Positions 1 to 8,530 of a DNA stretch of 16,439 bases are shown piece after piece (positions within the stretch are counted from its first letter, which is position 1; every line of letters begins with the position of its first letter). A program made the translations under genes and the position numbers. Below the pieces are notes generated by a model. The model did not search any database and was not told the origin of the DNA. It saw nothing but the letters and a program-made list of their open reading frames with translations. This DNA is from Rhodospirillales bacterium (lineage in GTDB: Bacteria > Pseudomonadota > Alphaproteobacteria > CACIAM-22H2): NCBI GenBank assembly GCA_016195145.1, contig JACQAF010000279.1:1-16439 (forward strand), in the 5' to 3' direction.

Positions 1-78
1 CGCCTCGACGAGACGCGCGCCGCGCGTCAGCCTGTCCTGCGCTGGAAACCGCCGCCGGCCCAGCGGGCAGCGGAATAG
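1..78 (+). CDS. Possible 3' end of an unidentified plus-strand gene (partial)
   Basis: Frame 1 is open from the left edge and ends at TAG 76-78, giving 25 residues (RLDETRAARQPVLRWK, then a Pro/Ala-rich end). Most codons end in G or C, as in the real genes here, and the stop lies 5 bp from the stop of the convergent DUF3179 gene, a normal tail-to-tail layout. The fragment is too short to assign to a family, and chance openness is a real alternative in DNA this GC-rich. Confidence 0.35.
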   Translation, partial: RLDETRAARQPVLRWKPPPAQRAAE

Positions 79-83
79 AGGGT

Positions 84-1085
<1,002 letters not shown>

Positions 1086-1209
1086 GAAACTCCTCCTGTG
1101 ACCGGTACGCAGGCCGAGCCATAAATCCTAGGGGCAAACGACTTGCCTGGCGTTTCACACATGCGTGAGAGGGGAGGCGCCCGTCGGCGGGGGCAGCCTG
1201 CCCTTGCGC

Positions 1210-1238
1210 TTGCCTGCCTGCGTGCCCAGATTTTTAAT
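1210..1238 (+). promoter_or_regulatory. Candidate sigma70-type promoter of the CBS-domain gene
   Basis: TTGCCT at 1210-1215 (4 of 6 matches to the -35 consensus), a 17-bp spacer, and TTTAAT at 1233-1238 (5 of 6 matches to the -10) lie just upstream of the CBS-domain start. Transcription would begin near 1245, leaving a leader of about 17 bases that contains the Shine-Dalgarno. The A+T-rich -10 stands out from its surroundings. This is a match by eye only. Confidence 0.45.
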
Positions 1239-1261
1239 AAGCTATCCGTGGGAGGTGGGGC

Positions 1262-1696
1262 ATGAAAATTACGGAAATCCTGCAGCACAAGGGCGTCGAT
1301 GTGGTGAAGATCGGGCCCGACGCGGCGATCGCCGATGCGGCCCGGCTGCTGATCGAGAAGGGGGTGGGCTCGCTCGTCGTGTGCGACCGGGTCGGCCGCT
1401 TCCTCGGCTTGTTGGCCGAGCGCGATATCGTGCGCGGCATGGCGGCGCACGGGCCGGGCGCTGCGGCGCTGCGGGTCGACGAGCTGATGAACCGCGACGC
1501 GCTCACCTGCCGGCCGGGCGACATGGTGAAGGACATCATGTCGCTGATCGTCGTGCGCCGCGCCCGCCATGTGCCGGTAGTCGAGGGCGAGCGGCTGGTC
1601 GGGCTGGTCAGCATCGGCGACGTGCTCAAATCGCGGCTCGAAGAACAGGCGCACGAAGTGAATGTCCTGCGCGACCTGACGCGCGTGCGCGCCTGA
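1262..1696 (+). CDS. CBS domain-pair protein
   Basis: This 144-residue soluble protein is made almost entirely of two tandem CBS motifs, at about 8-60 and 72-127. The first contains the IEKGVGSLVVCD and GLLAERDIVRG signatures. The second contains VDELMNRD, then RHVPVVEGERLVGLVSIGDVLK. Such stand-alone Bateman modules usually bind adenine nucleotides (AMP, ATP, SAM or NAD family) and act as sensors, but the ligand and partner cannot be read here. A GGAGGTG Shine-Dalgarno six bases before the ATG supports the start. The gene is monocistronic and convergent with the F0 operon, with a shared hairpin after its stop. Proteins of this size are common in Alphaproteobacteria. No membrane or extra catalytic domain is present. 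Confidence 0.9.
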   Translation: MKITEILQHKGVDVVKIGPDAAIADAARLLIEKGVGSLVVCDRVGRFLGLLAERDIVRGMAAHGPGAAALRVDELMNRDALTCRPGDMVKDIMSLIVVRRARHVPVVEGERLVGLVSIGDVLKSRLEEQAHEVNVLRDLTRVRA

Positions 1697-1707
1697 ACCG
1701 AACGAGA

Positions 1708-1729
1708 AGGGCGCCCGCGGGGGCGCCCT
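1708..1729. terminator. GC-rich hairpin between convergent genes, probable bidirectional terminator
   Basis: AGGGCGCCC (1708-1716), loop GCGG and GGGCGCCCT (1721-1729) form a perfect 9-bp stem. It lies 12 bp after the CBS-gene stop and 28 bp after the atpF stop on the other strand. Read on the minus strand it is followed by TCTCGTTCGG, a poor U-tract; read on the plus strand there is none. Termination may therefore be inefficient or factor-assisted. Confidence 0.6.
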
Positions 1730-1757
1730 GCAACCTCGTCGCCGGCGAACCGGCGCG

Positions 1758-2240
1758 TCAGTTGAGCTTGGCGGGGAGTTCCCGGATCGCCTGTTCGATC
1801 AGCGCCGCCTGGCGGGCGGAATCCATCCGCTCGGCGATCAGCTTGGCCGTCGCCGAGACCGCCGCATCGACGGCGCGCGCCCGGACTTCCTGCACCGCCT
1901 GGGCCTCGGCCTGGGCGATATGCTGAAGGGCAAGCTGCTCGCGGCGCTTGAGGGCGTCGTCGAGTTCCTTCTGCCCCTGCACGGCCAACCGCTCGGCCTC
2001 GGCCTTGGCGTGGGCGACGATGTCGGCGGCTTCCTTCATCGCCTCGCGGTGCTTGCGCTGGTACTGGGCGAGCAGGTTCTGCGCCTCTTCGCGCAATTGG
2101 GTGGCCTTCTCGAGATCGGCGCGGATGCGGGCGGAGCGTTCGTCGAGCGCGCCGACAATCATCCGCGCAAGCGGCCGGTACGCCAGACCGACGAAGATAA
2201 CGAAGGCGACTGCTACCCAGAATTCGGGACTGCTCAGCAT
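1758..2240 (-). CDS. atpF: F0F1 ATP synthase subunit b
   Basis: This 160-residue subunit forms part of the peripheral stalk that holds F1 against F0. The sequence shows one N-terminal membrane helix (about 7-24, from EFWVAVAFVIFVG) and then a long charged, Ala/Glu/Gln-rich helix that continues to the C terminus, as in the b family. An in-frame TTG lies one codon further upstream, but I chose ATG 2240. That ATG shares a base with the b' stop (TGATG) and follows AAGGAG by eight bases, indicating translational coupling. It is the last gene of the F0 operon and the more conventional of the two b-type subunits. Length is normal. Confidence 0.93.
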   Translation of the reverse strand: MLSSPEFWVAVAFVIFVGLAYRPLARMIVGALDERSARIRADLEKATQLREEAQNLLAQYQRKHREAMKEAADIVAHAKAEAERLAVQGQKELDDALKRREQLALQHIAQAEAQAVQEVRARAVDAAVSATAKLIAERMDSARQAALIEQAIRELPAKLN

Positions 2241-2731
2241 CAACCGCGCTCCTTGAGCGTCGCCGCGGCGACCCGGGCGGCGTCGGCCGGCGATACCTCG
2301 ACCCCGATCAGGCGCTGGGTCGCGGAACGCGCCGCCTCGGCGGCGACCGATTGGAGATCGGCGATCGCCTTGGCCTTGGCGGCGGCGATGGTCGCTTCCG
2401 CCGCCTTGGTCTTGGCGGTCAGCTCGGCGGCCAGTTCCGCCTGGCGGGCCGCCGCCGCCGCGGTCAGCTTGGCCGAGGTTTCGCGCATTACGTTCTGCGC
2501 CTGGGCGCGGGCCTCGGCCAGCGCCTTTTCATAGGTCGCCTGCGCGGCCATCGCCTCGTTGCGCAGCTCGGTCGCACGGTCGAGATCGTCGCGGATGCGT
2601 TCGGCCCGCGTCTCCAGCACCTCGGCGACCCGCGGCAACGCCACCTTCGCCATGACGAGGTACAGAATGACGAAGGTGATCGCCAGCCAGACGAGCTGCG
2701 GCGGGAAGTCGAGAAGATTAAGCTGCGGCAT
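2240..2731 (-). CDS. atpF2: F0F1 ATP synthase subunit b'
   Basis: This 163-residue second b-type subunit pairs with b to make a heterodimeric peripheral stalk, as in photosynthetic bacteria, other Alphaproteobacteria and chloroplasts. A single membrane helix at about 11-30 begins with FPPQLVWLAITFVILYLVM, a typical b' signature. A long Ala/Glu/Arg-rich helix follows from about 35 to 150. The gene is called atpX or atpG in some species, so the symbol is a convention only. It begins 36 bp after atpE, behind a strong hairpin, with a weak ribosome site (GGAA). Its stop overlaps the atpF start by one base. Confidence 0.93.
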   Translation of the reverse strand: MPQLNLLDFPPQLVWLAITFVILYLVMAKVALPRVAEVLETRAERIRDDLDRATELRNEAMAAQATYEKALAEARAQAQNVMRETSAKLTAAAAARQAELAAELTAKTKAAEATIAAAKAKAIADLQSVAAEAARSATQRLIGVEVSPADAARVAAATLKERG

Positions 2732-2740
2732 GCGGCGTTC

Positions 2741-2758
2741 CGGGCCCGGTCGGGCCCG
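2741..2758 (-). promoter_or_regulatory. Intercistronic hairpin between atpE and b'
   Basis: Two copies of the self-complementary octamer CGGGCCCG (2741-2748 and 2751-2758), two bases apart, can fold into an 8-bp GC-only stem. The hairpin sits inside the 36-bp gap after the atpE stop and partly covers the weak ribosome site of b'. There is no U-tract, so mRNA stabilisation or partial attenuation is likelier than full termination. The role is inferred. Confidence 0.5.
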
Positions 2759-2767
2759 TCCCCGGTT

Positions 2768-2992
2768 CTAGCCGAACAGGATGAGGAACGCGATCAGCAG
2801 CGCGAACAGCGCCACGGCTTCGGTCAGCGCGAAGCCGAGGAGCACGTTGCCGAACACCTTCGGGGCCGCGGCGGGGTTGCGGATCGCCGCCGAGACGAAG
2901 CTGCCGAAAATATTGCCGATGCCAACGCCGACGCCGGCGAGGGCGATGGTGGCGAGACCGGCGCCGATCAGTTTAGCCGCTGCTGGATCCAT
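2768..2992 (-). CDS. atpE: F0F1 ATP synthase subunit c
   Basis: This 74-residue proteolipid forms the rotating c-ring. Two membrane helices surround a polar loop with Arg38-Asn39-Pro40. Helix 1 carries the Gly-x-Gly repeat (GVGVGIGN at 21-28), and helix 2 carries the proton-binding Glu58 in LTEAVALFALLIAF. Glu58 is followed by Ala rather than Ser or Thr, and helix 1 lacks the sodium-type Gln, so proton coupling is expected. An upstream in-frame start would add 21 non-conserved residues. I chose the ATG giving MDPAAAKLIGAGLA, which matches the family length and has AAGGGAA upstream. The 59-bp gap after atpB and the downstream hairpin fit the need for many c subunits per complex. Confidence 0.96.
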   Translation of the reverse strand: MDPAAAKLIGAGLATIALAGVGVGIGNIFGSFVSAAIRNPAAAPKVFGNVLLGFALTEAVALFALLIAFLILFG

Positions 2993-3051
2993 GATTGCTG
3001 TTCCCTTCGGTTGAAGTTGTCGGAATTGGGCGGGTGAAGCCTGGCCTTGCC

Positions 3052-3789
3052 TCAATGATGCAGATGCACCGCGTCGTTGAGGTAGAGACAGGTGAGGATA
3101 GTGAAAACATAGGCCTGGAGGAAGGCGATGCCGATTTCGAGGCCGGTCAGCGCGACGACGAAGGCGAGCGGCGCCCAGCCGCCGAGCACGCCGAGCGCAA
3201 CGACGAAGCCGGCGAAGACCTTGAGCATTGTGTGGCCGGCCATCATGTTGGCGAACAACCGCAGCGACAGGCTGACCGGACGGATGAAATAGGACAGGAC
3301 TTCGATCGGCACGAGCAGGAACAACAGCGGCCAGGGCACGTCCTTGGGGACGAAGTAGCCGAGGAAATGCAGCCCGTGGCGGGCGAAGCCGATCACCGTC
3401 ACGCCGACGAAGACGACGAACGCCATGGCGAAGGTGACGACGATGTGGCTGGTCGGCGTGAAGCTGTAGGGGATCATGCCGAGGAGATTCGAGAACAGGA
3501 TGAACATGAACAGCGTGAAGACGAACGGAAAGTATTTCCGCCCGGCGCTGCCGACGTTCTCCTGCAGCATGTTGGCGATGAATTCATAGCCGAGTTCGGC
3601 GATCGACTGCAGGCGGCCCGGCACCATGGCGCGACCGCGCATGCTGTAGGTCATCAGCAGCGTGACCAGCGCGACCGCAATCACCATGAACACGGCGGAG
3701 TTGGTGAACGAGGCGTCGACGCCGCCGATCTCGATCGGAACCAGCCGCCGGATTTGGAACTGTTCGAGGGGACTATGTTGTTCGGCCAC
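3052..3789 (-). CDS. atpB: F0F1 ATP synthase subunit a
   Basis: This 245-residue membrane subunit makes the proton half-channels beside the c-ring. The essential arginine is Arg177, in PVSLSLRLFANMMAGH. The second conserved region, near the C terminus (LEIGIAFLQAYVFTILTCLYL), is intact, and there are five or six hydrophobic helices. The open frame runs further upstream with no family similarity. The best start is GTG 3789, giving MAEQHSPLEQFQIRRLVPI, the usual alphaproteobacterial N terminus, with GAGGA nine bases before it. It lies 26 bp after atpI. The C terminus ends in a small His cluster (VHLHH). Confidence 0.95.
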   Translation of the reverse strand: MAEQHSPLEQFQIRRLVPIEIGGVDASFTNSAVFMVIAVALVTLLMTYSMRGRAMVPGRLQSIAELGYEFIANMLQENVGSAGRKYFPFVFTLFMFILFSNLLGMIPYSFTPTSHIVVTFAMAFVVFVGVTVIGFARHGLHFLGYFVPKDVPWPLLFLLVPIEVLSYFIRPVSLSLRLFANMMAGHTMLKVFAGFVVALGVLGGWAPLAFVVALTGLEIGIAFLQAYVFTILTCLYLNDAVHLHH

Positions 3790-3815
3790 GGTCGGTCGTC
3801 CTCGTTCGATCTCGC

Positions 3816-4160
3816 TTATCCGTCGCGCCCGGCATCGCCGTCGCGCATTTTCCGGTCCCTGGCCTCCGCCTCGTCGGCGATCCGCCGACTGGTGCGATAG
3901 GCGTTCATCATGCCGGCGGCGAAGCCCATGAACAGCATCGCCACCATCAGAAACGGCCGGGTTCCGAGCCAGCCGTCGAGAACCCAACCGATCCCCGCGC
4001 CGACCGCCAGGCCCACCACCATTTCGATGGCGACCCGATAGGCGAGTCCCAGCTCGCGTTGCCGCGTGACGGGGGCTTCGGGTGGCTCGGCGGCCTTGCG
4101 GGCCGCACGCAACCGTTTGTCGAAATCGCCGAGCGATGGTGGGGAATTGGGGTCGCCCAT
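3816..4160 (-). CDS. atpI: AtpI, F0 assembly-associated protein
   Basis: This 114-residue small membrane protein is the first gene of the F0 operon. AtpI-family proteins assist c-ring assembly or cation handling in several bacteria; the exact role varies and is inferred here. A charged cytoplasmic N terminus (1-40) is followed by two membrane helices at about 42-62 (rich in Gly, VVGLAVGAGIGWVLDGWLG) and 68-88 (MLFMGFAAGMMNAYR). A basic/acidic tail (DEAEARDRKMRDGDAGRDG) follows. Translation probably starts at ATG 4160, which has GGAGG four to five bases upstream. A start 14 codons earlier adds a Cys/Arg-rich stretch with no family match. Confidence 0.9.
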   Translation of the reverse strand: MGDPNSPPSLGDFDKRLRAARKAAEPPEAPVTRQRELGLAYRVAIEMVVGLAVGAGIGWVLDGWLGTRPFLMVAMLFMGFAAGMMNAYRTSRRIADEAEARDRKMRDGDAGRDG

Positions 4161-4177
4161 CCGTCCTCCGCCCGCGA

Positions 4178-4192
4178 GCCGACAAGGTCGGC
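4178..4192 (-). repeat. Small hairpin in the atpI leader
   Basis: GCCGAC, AAG, GTCGGC forms a perfect 6-bp stem with a 3-base loop, 17 bp upstream of the atpI start codon and between the predicted promoter and the Shine-Dalgarno. It may shape the 5' leader of the operon mRNA. A chance occurrence cannot be excluded at this GC content. Confidence 0.35.
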
Positions 4193-4211
4193 AGCGCCAC
4201 AAGCGCGGCGC

Positions 4212-4240
4212 ACCTTACGGGCTGGTCTACACCCTGTCAA
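4212..4240 (-). promoter_or_regulatory. Predicted sigma70 promoter of the F0 ATP synthase operon
   Basis: On the minus strand a perfect -35 TTGACA (4240-4235) is followed by exactly 17 bp and then TAAGGT (4217-4212) as the -10 (3 of 6 consensus matches, including the key first TA and last T). Transcription would start near 4205, about 45 bases before atpI. The promoter sits only 36 bp after the smc stop, so the operon can be transcribed independently of smc. The -35 lies within a CCCTG-N5-CAGGG inverted repeat (4232-4246). Confidence 0.6.
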
Positions 4241-4275
4241 GCAGGGATAGTCGATATAAATCAGTAACTTGCCGC

Positions 4276-7200
4276 TCAGGCCGTGGCCCGCATGCGCTCC
4301 GCGCCCTGAAGGTCGACCGAGACCAGCTGCGATATCCCCCGCTCGGCCATGGTGACGCCGAACAGGCGGTCCATGCGCGCCATGGTCAGGCGGTGATGGG
4401 TGACGATGACGAAGCGCGTGCCGGTGCTGCGGGCGATGTCGTCAAGAAGGGCGCAGAAGCGGTCGACATTGGCGTCGTCGAGCGGCGCGTCGACCTCGTC
4501 GAGGACGCAGATCGGCGCCGGGTTGGTGAGGAACACGGCGAAGAGCAGGGCGAGCGCCGTCAGCGCCTGCTCGCCGCCCGACAGCAGCGACAGGGTTTGC
4601 AGCTTCTTGCCCGGCGGGCTCGCCATCACTTCGAGGCCGGCCTCCAGCGGATCGCCGTTTTCGGCCGGCTGGCCGTCGGCCCCGACATGGGCGAGCGACA
4701 GATGCGCCCGGCCGCCGCCATATAGCCGCACGAACAGCTCGGAGAAATGCTTGTTGACCTTCTCGAACGCCACCAGCAGCCGTTCGCGGCCCTCGCGGTT
4801 GAGGGTGGAAATGCCGTGGCGCAGGCGGGCGATGGCCTGGACGAGATCGTCCTTCTCGACCTGGAGCGAGGACATCTGCTGCTCGACCTCGGCCGCTTCC
4901 TGCTCGGCGCGCAGGTTGACCGGGCCCATCGTGTCGCGCTCCTTGGTCAGGCGTTCGAGCCGCGCCTCGATCTGCGGCAGTTGCGGCAGATCGTCTTCGG
5001 CGTCGACGCCGCCGGCAGCGAGGGTTTCTTCGGGGGCGCAGTCGAGGCGCTCGCGGATGCGCTGGGCGAGATCGGCGAGATGCTGGTCGTTCTGCTGCAA
5101 GGCGGCCTCGCAACGCACGCGGCCCTCGCGCGCGTGGACCAGCTCCGCCTCGATCGCCTTGAGGCTCCGGCCGGCTTCGGCGGCGGCATTCTCGGCCTCG
5201 GCAAGGCGGTCGGCGGCTTCCTGGCGGCGCGCTTCGGCGGCGGTTAGGCGTTCGAACAGCGCATCGCGCTCGGCGGCGATTTCGCCCGGCCGCGCCGCCA
5301 GCCGGTCGCGCTCGGCCGAGGCCTGCGTGCGGCGCTCGCCGAGGATATCGATTTGCCGGTGATTGCCTTCGGCGCGGGCGGACCAGGCCTTTTCCTCGCC
5401 GGCGAGGGCGACGAGCCGCCGGGTGCGCGCCTCGGCCTCGCGCATCAGCCGGTCATGAGCGGTCTGCACGTCGATCAGGCCGGCGCGGCGCTGGCTCAGC
5501 TCGGCGCGGTCGCGCACCAGTTGCTCGCGCGCCGCGGCCGGGTCGGGCAGGGCCGCCAGCCGTTCGGCCGCGGCGCTGCGTCGCGTCTCGATGGCGTCGA
5601 AATCGGTCGACAGGCGCTCGGCCGTCTCGACCAGTCCGGCAAGCCGCGCCGCCTCGGCGGCGGCGGTACGCGCCAGGGTCGATTGCTCCTCGCGGGCGCG
5701 CGTCAGCTCGGCCAGCACGGTGCGCGCGCTATCGCGCGCCGCCTGGTCGGCGGTTTCGGCGACGCGACCGGCGTTTTGGGCATTGGCGTAGCGGGTGCGC
5801 GCGCCCTCGGCCACTTCGGCGAGGCCGGCGCGGGCGGCGGCGATCTCATCGAGACGGTTGCGTTGGGCAAGCCGCGTCGCCGCGGCGCTCGGCGCGCCGG
5901 CGCGCACGGTGAAACCGTCCCAGCGCCACAACGCGCCGTCGCGGCTGACCAGACGCTGACCTTGCGCCAGGGTGAGGGCAAGACGGTCGCCCTCGGTCGC
6001 GTCGGCGACGACGCCGATCTGGGCCAGGCGGCGGGCAAGCGCCGGCGGCGCGGCGACGAAATTGCCGAGCGGCTCGGCGCCGGCGGGCAGCGCGGGGCCG
6101 TCGGCCGCGCCATCGAGCGCGCGCCAGTGCAAGGGCGCCGCCGAATCGAGTGGGGCCGAAAGGTCGTCGCCGAGCGCGGCGCCCAGCGCCGCCTCGTAAC
6201 CGGCGGCGACATGGATCCGGTCGACGACCGGCGGGTATTCATGCGCGGCGCCGCTCTTGAGCACGTCGGCGAGCGCGGCCGCTTCGGCATCGAGGCGCGA
6301 CAATTCGCCTTCGGCGGTGCGCAGCGCGTTGCGGGCGGCGGTCTCTGCTTCCTGGGCGGCGCGGCGGGCGGCTTCGGCGGCTTCGGCCTCGGCCTGCACG
6401 GCGTCGAGTGCGGCTTGGGCGGCGGCGGCGCACGCTTCGGCGGCCTGCTGGCGCGGCCCGATTTCTTGCGCGGCGGCTTCGAGACGGCGGCGTTCCTCGG
6501 CGGTCTCGCTGAGCCGCGCCGACAGCGTTTCGGCGCGTTCGGCGAGCTCGGCGGCCTCGCGAACGAGGGCATTGCGCTCGGCCTCGGCGGCGGCGACGGC
6601 CTCGGTTGCCTGGGCGAGGGCGGCATCGAGCTCTTCGACATCGCCGCGCCGTACTTCAAGCTCGGCGGCGAGTTCGCGCGCCTGCTCGGCGGCCGTAACC
6701 TCGGCGCCGGTCAGCGCCTCGTATTCGGCGGCGAGCCGGGCGAGGGCGGCGGCGGCGTCTTCGGCCTGGGTGCGCTCGCGCGCCTCGTCGGCAGCGAGCT
6801 GGGCGAGCCGCGCCTCGATTTCGGCGAGCGCAGCGACGACACGGGCTTCTTCGGCCTCGAGCTGTTCGCGCGCCACGGTCAGGCGGGCGAGGCCCGCCGC
6901 CTCTTCGGCCTCGGTCTTGCGCAGCTCGGGCAGGCGCGCCTCGGCGTCGGCGAGCGCGGTCGCCGCCTCGGCGGCGCGCCCGGTAATCTCGGCGACCTGC
7001 CGTTCGGCCTCGGCAAGGCGGGCGGCCGAAGCGTCGCGCGCCTTGCCGGCGTCCCGCCAGCGCAGGTGGTAGAGGATCGCCTCGGCGCGGCGGATAAGGT
7101 CGCTCATGTTGCGATAGCGCGCCGCCTGGCGGGCCTGTTTCTTCAGGCCCTGGAGCTGGGTATCGAGGGTGGTGAGCACGTCGTCGAGACGGGCGAGATT

Positions 7201-7767
7201 GGTTTCCGCGGCCTTGAGCTTGAGCTCCGCCTCGTGGCGGCGCGAATGCAGGCCGGTGATGCCGGCGGCCTCTTCGAGCAGCGCCCGGCGCTCGGTCGGC
7301 TTGGCCTGGATCATGGCGCTGATCCGCCCCTGGCTGACCAGGGCCGGCGAATGCGCGCCCGAGGCGACGTCGGCGAACAGCAACTGCACGTCGCGCGCCC
7401 GCACGTCGCGCCCGGCGATGCGATAGAGCGAGCCCTGCCCGCGTTCGATCCGCCGCGCGATCTCGAATTCGGGCAGGTCGTTGAACGCCGCCGGGGCCTT
7501 GCGCTGCGCGTTGTCGACGAACAGGGCGACCTCGGCCACGTTGCGCGCCGGCCGGCCGGTGGTGCCGGCGAAGATGACATCGTCCATCTCGCCGCCGCGC
7601 ATCTGCTTGGCGCGGTTCTCGCCCATCACCCAGCGCAGCGCCTCGACGAGGTTCGACTTGCCGCAACCGTTCGGTCCGACAACGCCGGTCAGGCCCGGCG
7701 CGATGACGAACTCAGTCGGCTCGACGAAGGATTTGAACCCCGAGAGACGAAGCTTGGTGAAATGCAT
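4276..7767 (-). CDS. smc: Chromosome segregation protein SMC
   Basis: This 1163-residue condensin-type ATPase organises and helps separate the chromosome, normally with ScpA and ScpB. The N-terminal head has Walker A GPNGCGKS (31-38) in the FKSF...GVVGPNGCGKSNLVEAL context and a Q-loop Gln146 in LVSQGRISAMIQ. Long Ala/Glu/Arg-rich coiled coils run at about 170-505 and 640-1000. They flank a hinge at about 510-635 (GYEAALGAALGDDLSAPL and later DGALWRWDGFTVRAGAPS), the form I recall from Alphaproteobacteria. The C-terminal head has the signature LSGGEQ (1062-1067) and Walker B with Asp1090-Glu1091. The ATG has AGGA seven to eight bases upstream. It follows the dsbA-like gene by 48 bp. All ATPase motifs are intact and length is normal. 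Confidence 0.97.
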   Translation of the reverse strand: MHFTKLRLSGFKSFVEPTEFVIAPGLTGVVGPNGCGKSNLVEALRWVMGENRAKQMRGGEMDDVIFAGTTGRPARNVAEVALFVDNAQRKAPAAFNDLPEFEIARRIERGQGSLYRIAGRDVRARDVQLLFADVASGAHSPALVSQGRISAMIQAKPTERRALLEEAAGITGLHSRRHEAELKLKAAETNLARLDDVLTTLDTQLQGLKKQARQAARYRNMSDLIRRAEAILYHLRWRDAGKARDASAARLAEAERQVAEITGRAAEAATALADAEARLPELRKTEAEEAAGLARLTVAREQLEAEEARVVAALAEIEARLAQLAADEARERTQAEDAAAALARLAAEYEALTGAEVTAAEQARELAAELEVRRGDVEELDAALAQATEAVAAAEAERNALVREAAELAERAETLSARLSETAEERRRLEAAAQEIGPRQQAAEACAAAAQAALDAVQAEAEAAEAARRAAQEAETAARNALRTAEGELSRLDAEAAALADVLKSGAAHEYPPVVDRIHVAAGYEAALGAALGDDLSAPLDSAAPLHWRALDGAADGPALPAGAEPLGNFVAAPPALARRLAQIGVVADATEGDRLALTLAQGQRLVSRDGALWRWDGFTVRAGAPSAAATRLAQRNRLDEIAAARAGLAEVAEGARTRYANAQNAGRVAETADQAARDSARTVLAELTRAREEQSTLARTAAAEAARLAGLVETAERLSTDFDAIETRRSAAAERLAALPDPAAAREQLVRDRAELSQRRAGLIDVQTAHDRLMREAEARTRRLVALAGEEKAWSARAEGNHRQIDILGERRTQASAERDRLAARPGEIAAERDALFERLTAAEARRQEAADRLAEAENAAAEAGRSLKAIEAELVHAREGRVRCEAALQQNDQHLADLAQRIRERLDCAPEETLAAGGVDAEDDLPQLPQIEARLERLTKERDTMGPVNLRAEQEAAEVEQQMSSLQVEKDDLVQAIARLRHGISTLNREGRERLLVAFEKVNKHFSELFVRLYGGGRAHLSLAHVGADGQPAENGDPLEAGLEVMASPPGKKLQTLSLLSGGEQALTALALLFAVFLTNPAPICVLDEVDAPLDDANVDRFCALLDDIARSTGTRFVIVTHHRLTMARMDRLFGVTMAERGISQLVSVDLQGAERMRATA

Positions 7768-7815
7768 TCCCGGTTCCTGTTTTTATGTCTTATGCGCGTT
7801 CGGTTGCGGCGGCGA

Positions 7816-8466
7816 TCAGCGTGCGACGAGGGGCTTCAGGACCTTGTCGAGTTCGTCGAAGGTCAGCGCCCCGGCCTGTTTCTTGCCGTTGATGATCAAG
7901 GTCGGGGTTGAGTTGACGCCGAATTCGCGCTCGCCCTGGAGGCTCTGGGTCAGCACGGCCTTCTGTACGTTCTCATCCTTGAGGCAGGCATCGATTGCCG
8001 GTTCCGACATGCCGCCGAGGCGCGCGATGCGGCGCAGATTGGTCAGCATGTCGTTGGCGTTGCCGCGCGCCCAGCTACCCTGCTGCTTATAGAGGGCGTC
8101 GAGAAAGGCGAAATAGCGGTCGGGTCCGCCGGCGCAACGCGCCAGCATCGATCCCGACAGCGCGATACGGTCGAGCGGGAAATCGCGATAGACCAGTTTG
8201 ACCAGACCCTTGTCGATGTAATTCGACTTGAGCTGCGGATAGGTATTGGCATGGAAATTCGCACAATGCGGGCAGGTCAGGGAGGCGTATTCGATGATCG
8301 TTACCGGCGCACCGGCAAGGCCGATGACCATGTCGTCGCCGTCCTGGCGCGGGGCGAGGGCCTTGGCGTCGGGGGTCGTACCCTGGGCCAGCGCCAATTG
8401 CGGGACCATGGCGGCCCCGGCAAGCGCCAGAAAACCCAGAAGCAGGAACGAGATATATCGCTTCAT
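7816..8466 (-). CDS. DsbA-family thiol:disulfide oxidoreductase
   Basis: This 216-residue exported thioredoxin-fold protein probably oxidises or shuffles disulfides in the periplasm. It has a signal peptide (MKRY, then a hydrophobic stretch to about 24, and cleavage near LALA/QG at 27-28). The active site is Cys65-Pro-His-Cys68, the same CPHC dipeptide as E. coli DsbA, and the cis-proline is Pro188 in NSTPTLIING. A helical insertion (about 100-175) lies between the thioredoxin halves. The open frame continues 23 codons upstream, but ATG 8466 directly precedes the signal peptide and has AGGTGGA five bases before it. An additional cysteine pair (Cys111, Cys161) lies in the helical insert. It sits between dciA and smc on one strand. 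A partner DsbB is not visible here. Confidence 0.92.
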   Translation of the reverse strand: MKRYISFLLLGFLALAGAAMVPQLALAQGTTPDAKALAPRQDGDDMVIGLAGAPVTIIEYASLTCPHCANFHANTYPQLKSNYIDKGLVKLVYRDFPLDRIALSGSMLARCAGGPDRYFAFLDALYKQQGSWARGNANDMLTNLRRIARLGGMSEPAIDACLKDENVQKAVLTQSLQGEREFGVNSTPTLIINGKKQAGALTFDELDKVLKPLVAR

Positions 8467-8530
8467 TGGAATCCACCTACTAGATGTTGTGCATCCTATC
8501 GAGTCGGACCCCGAGTCCTCAAGACCATTT

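Noticed and set aside
3790..4200. N-terminal extension of AtpB through the atpI region
   Set aside because: The extra residues are an Arg/Gly-rich shadow of atpI in another frame. The known subunit a N terminus begins at GTG 3789 with a good ribosome site.
4232..4246. CCCTG-N5-CAGGG as an intrinsic terminator for smc
   Set aside because: The stem is only 5 bp and no U-tract follows on the minus strand. It coincides with the predicted -35 of the atp promoter.
5353..7911. An 852-codon plus-strand open frame antisense to smc and the dsbA-like gene
   Set aside because: Its translation is Gly/Arg/Ala/Leu-rich with no family motifs and mirrors the third-position GC bias of smc. Smc on the other strand has all its ATPase motifs intact. 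Long antisense frames are expected in such GC-rich genes.
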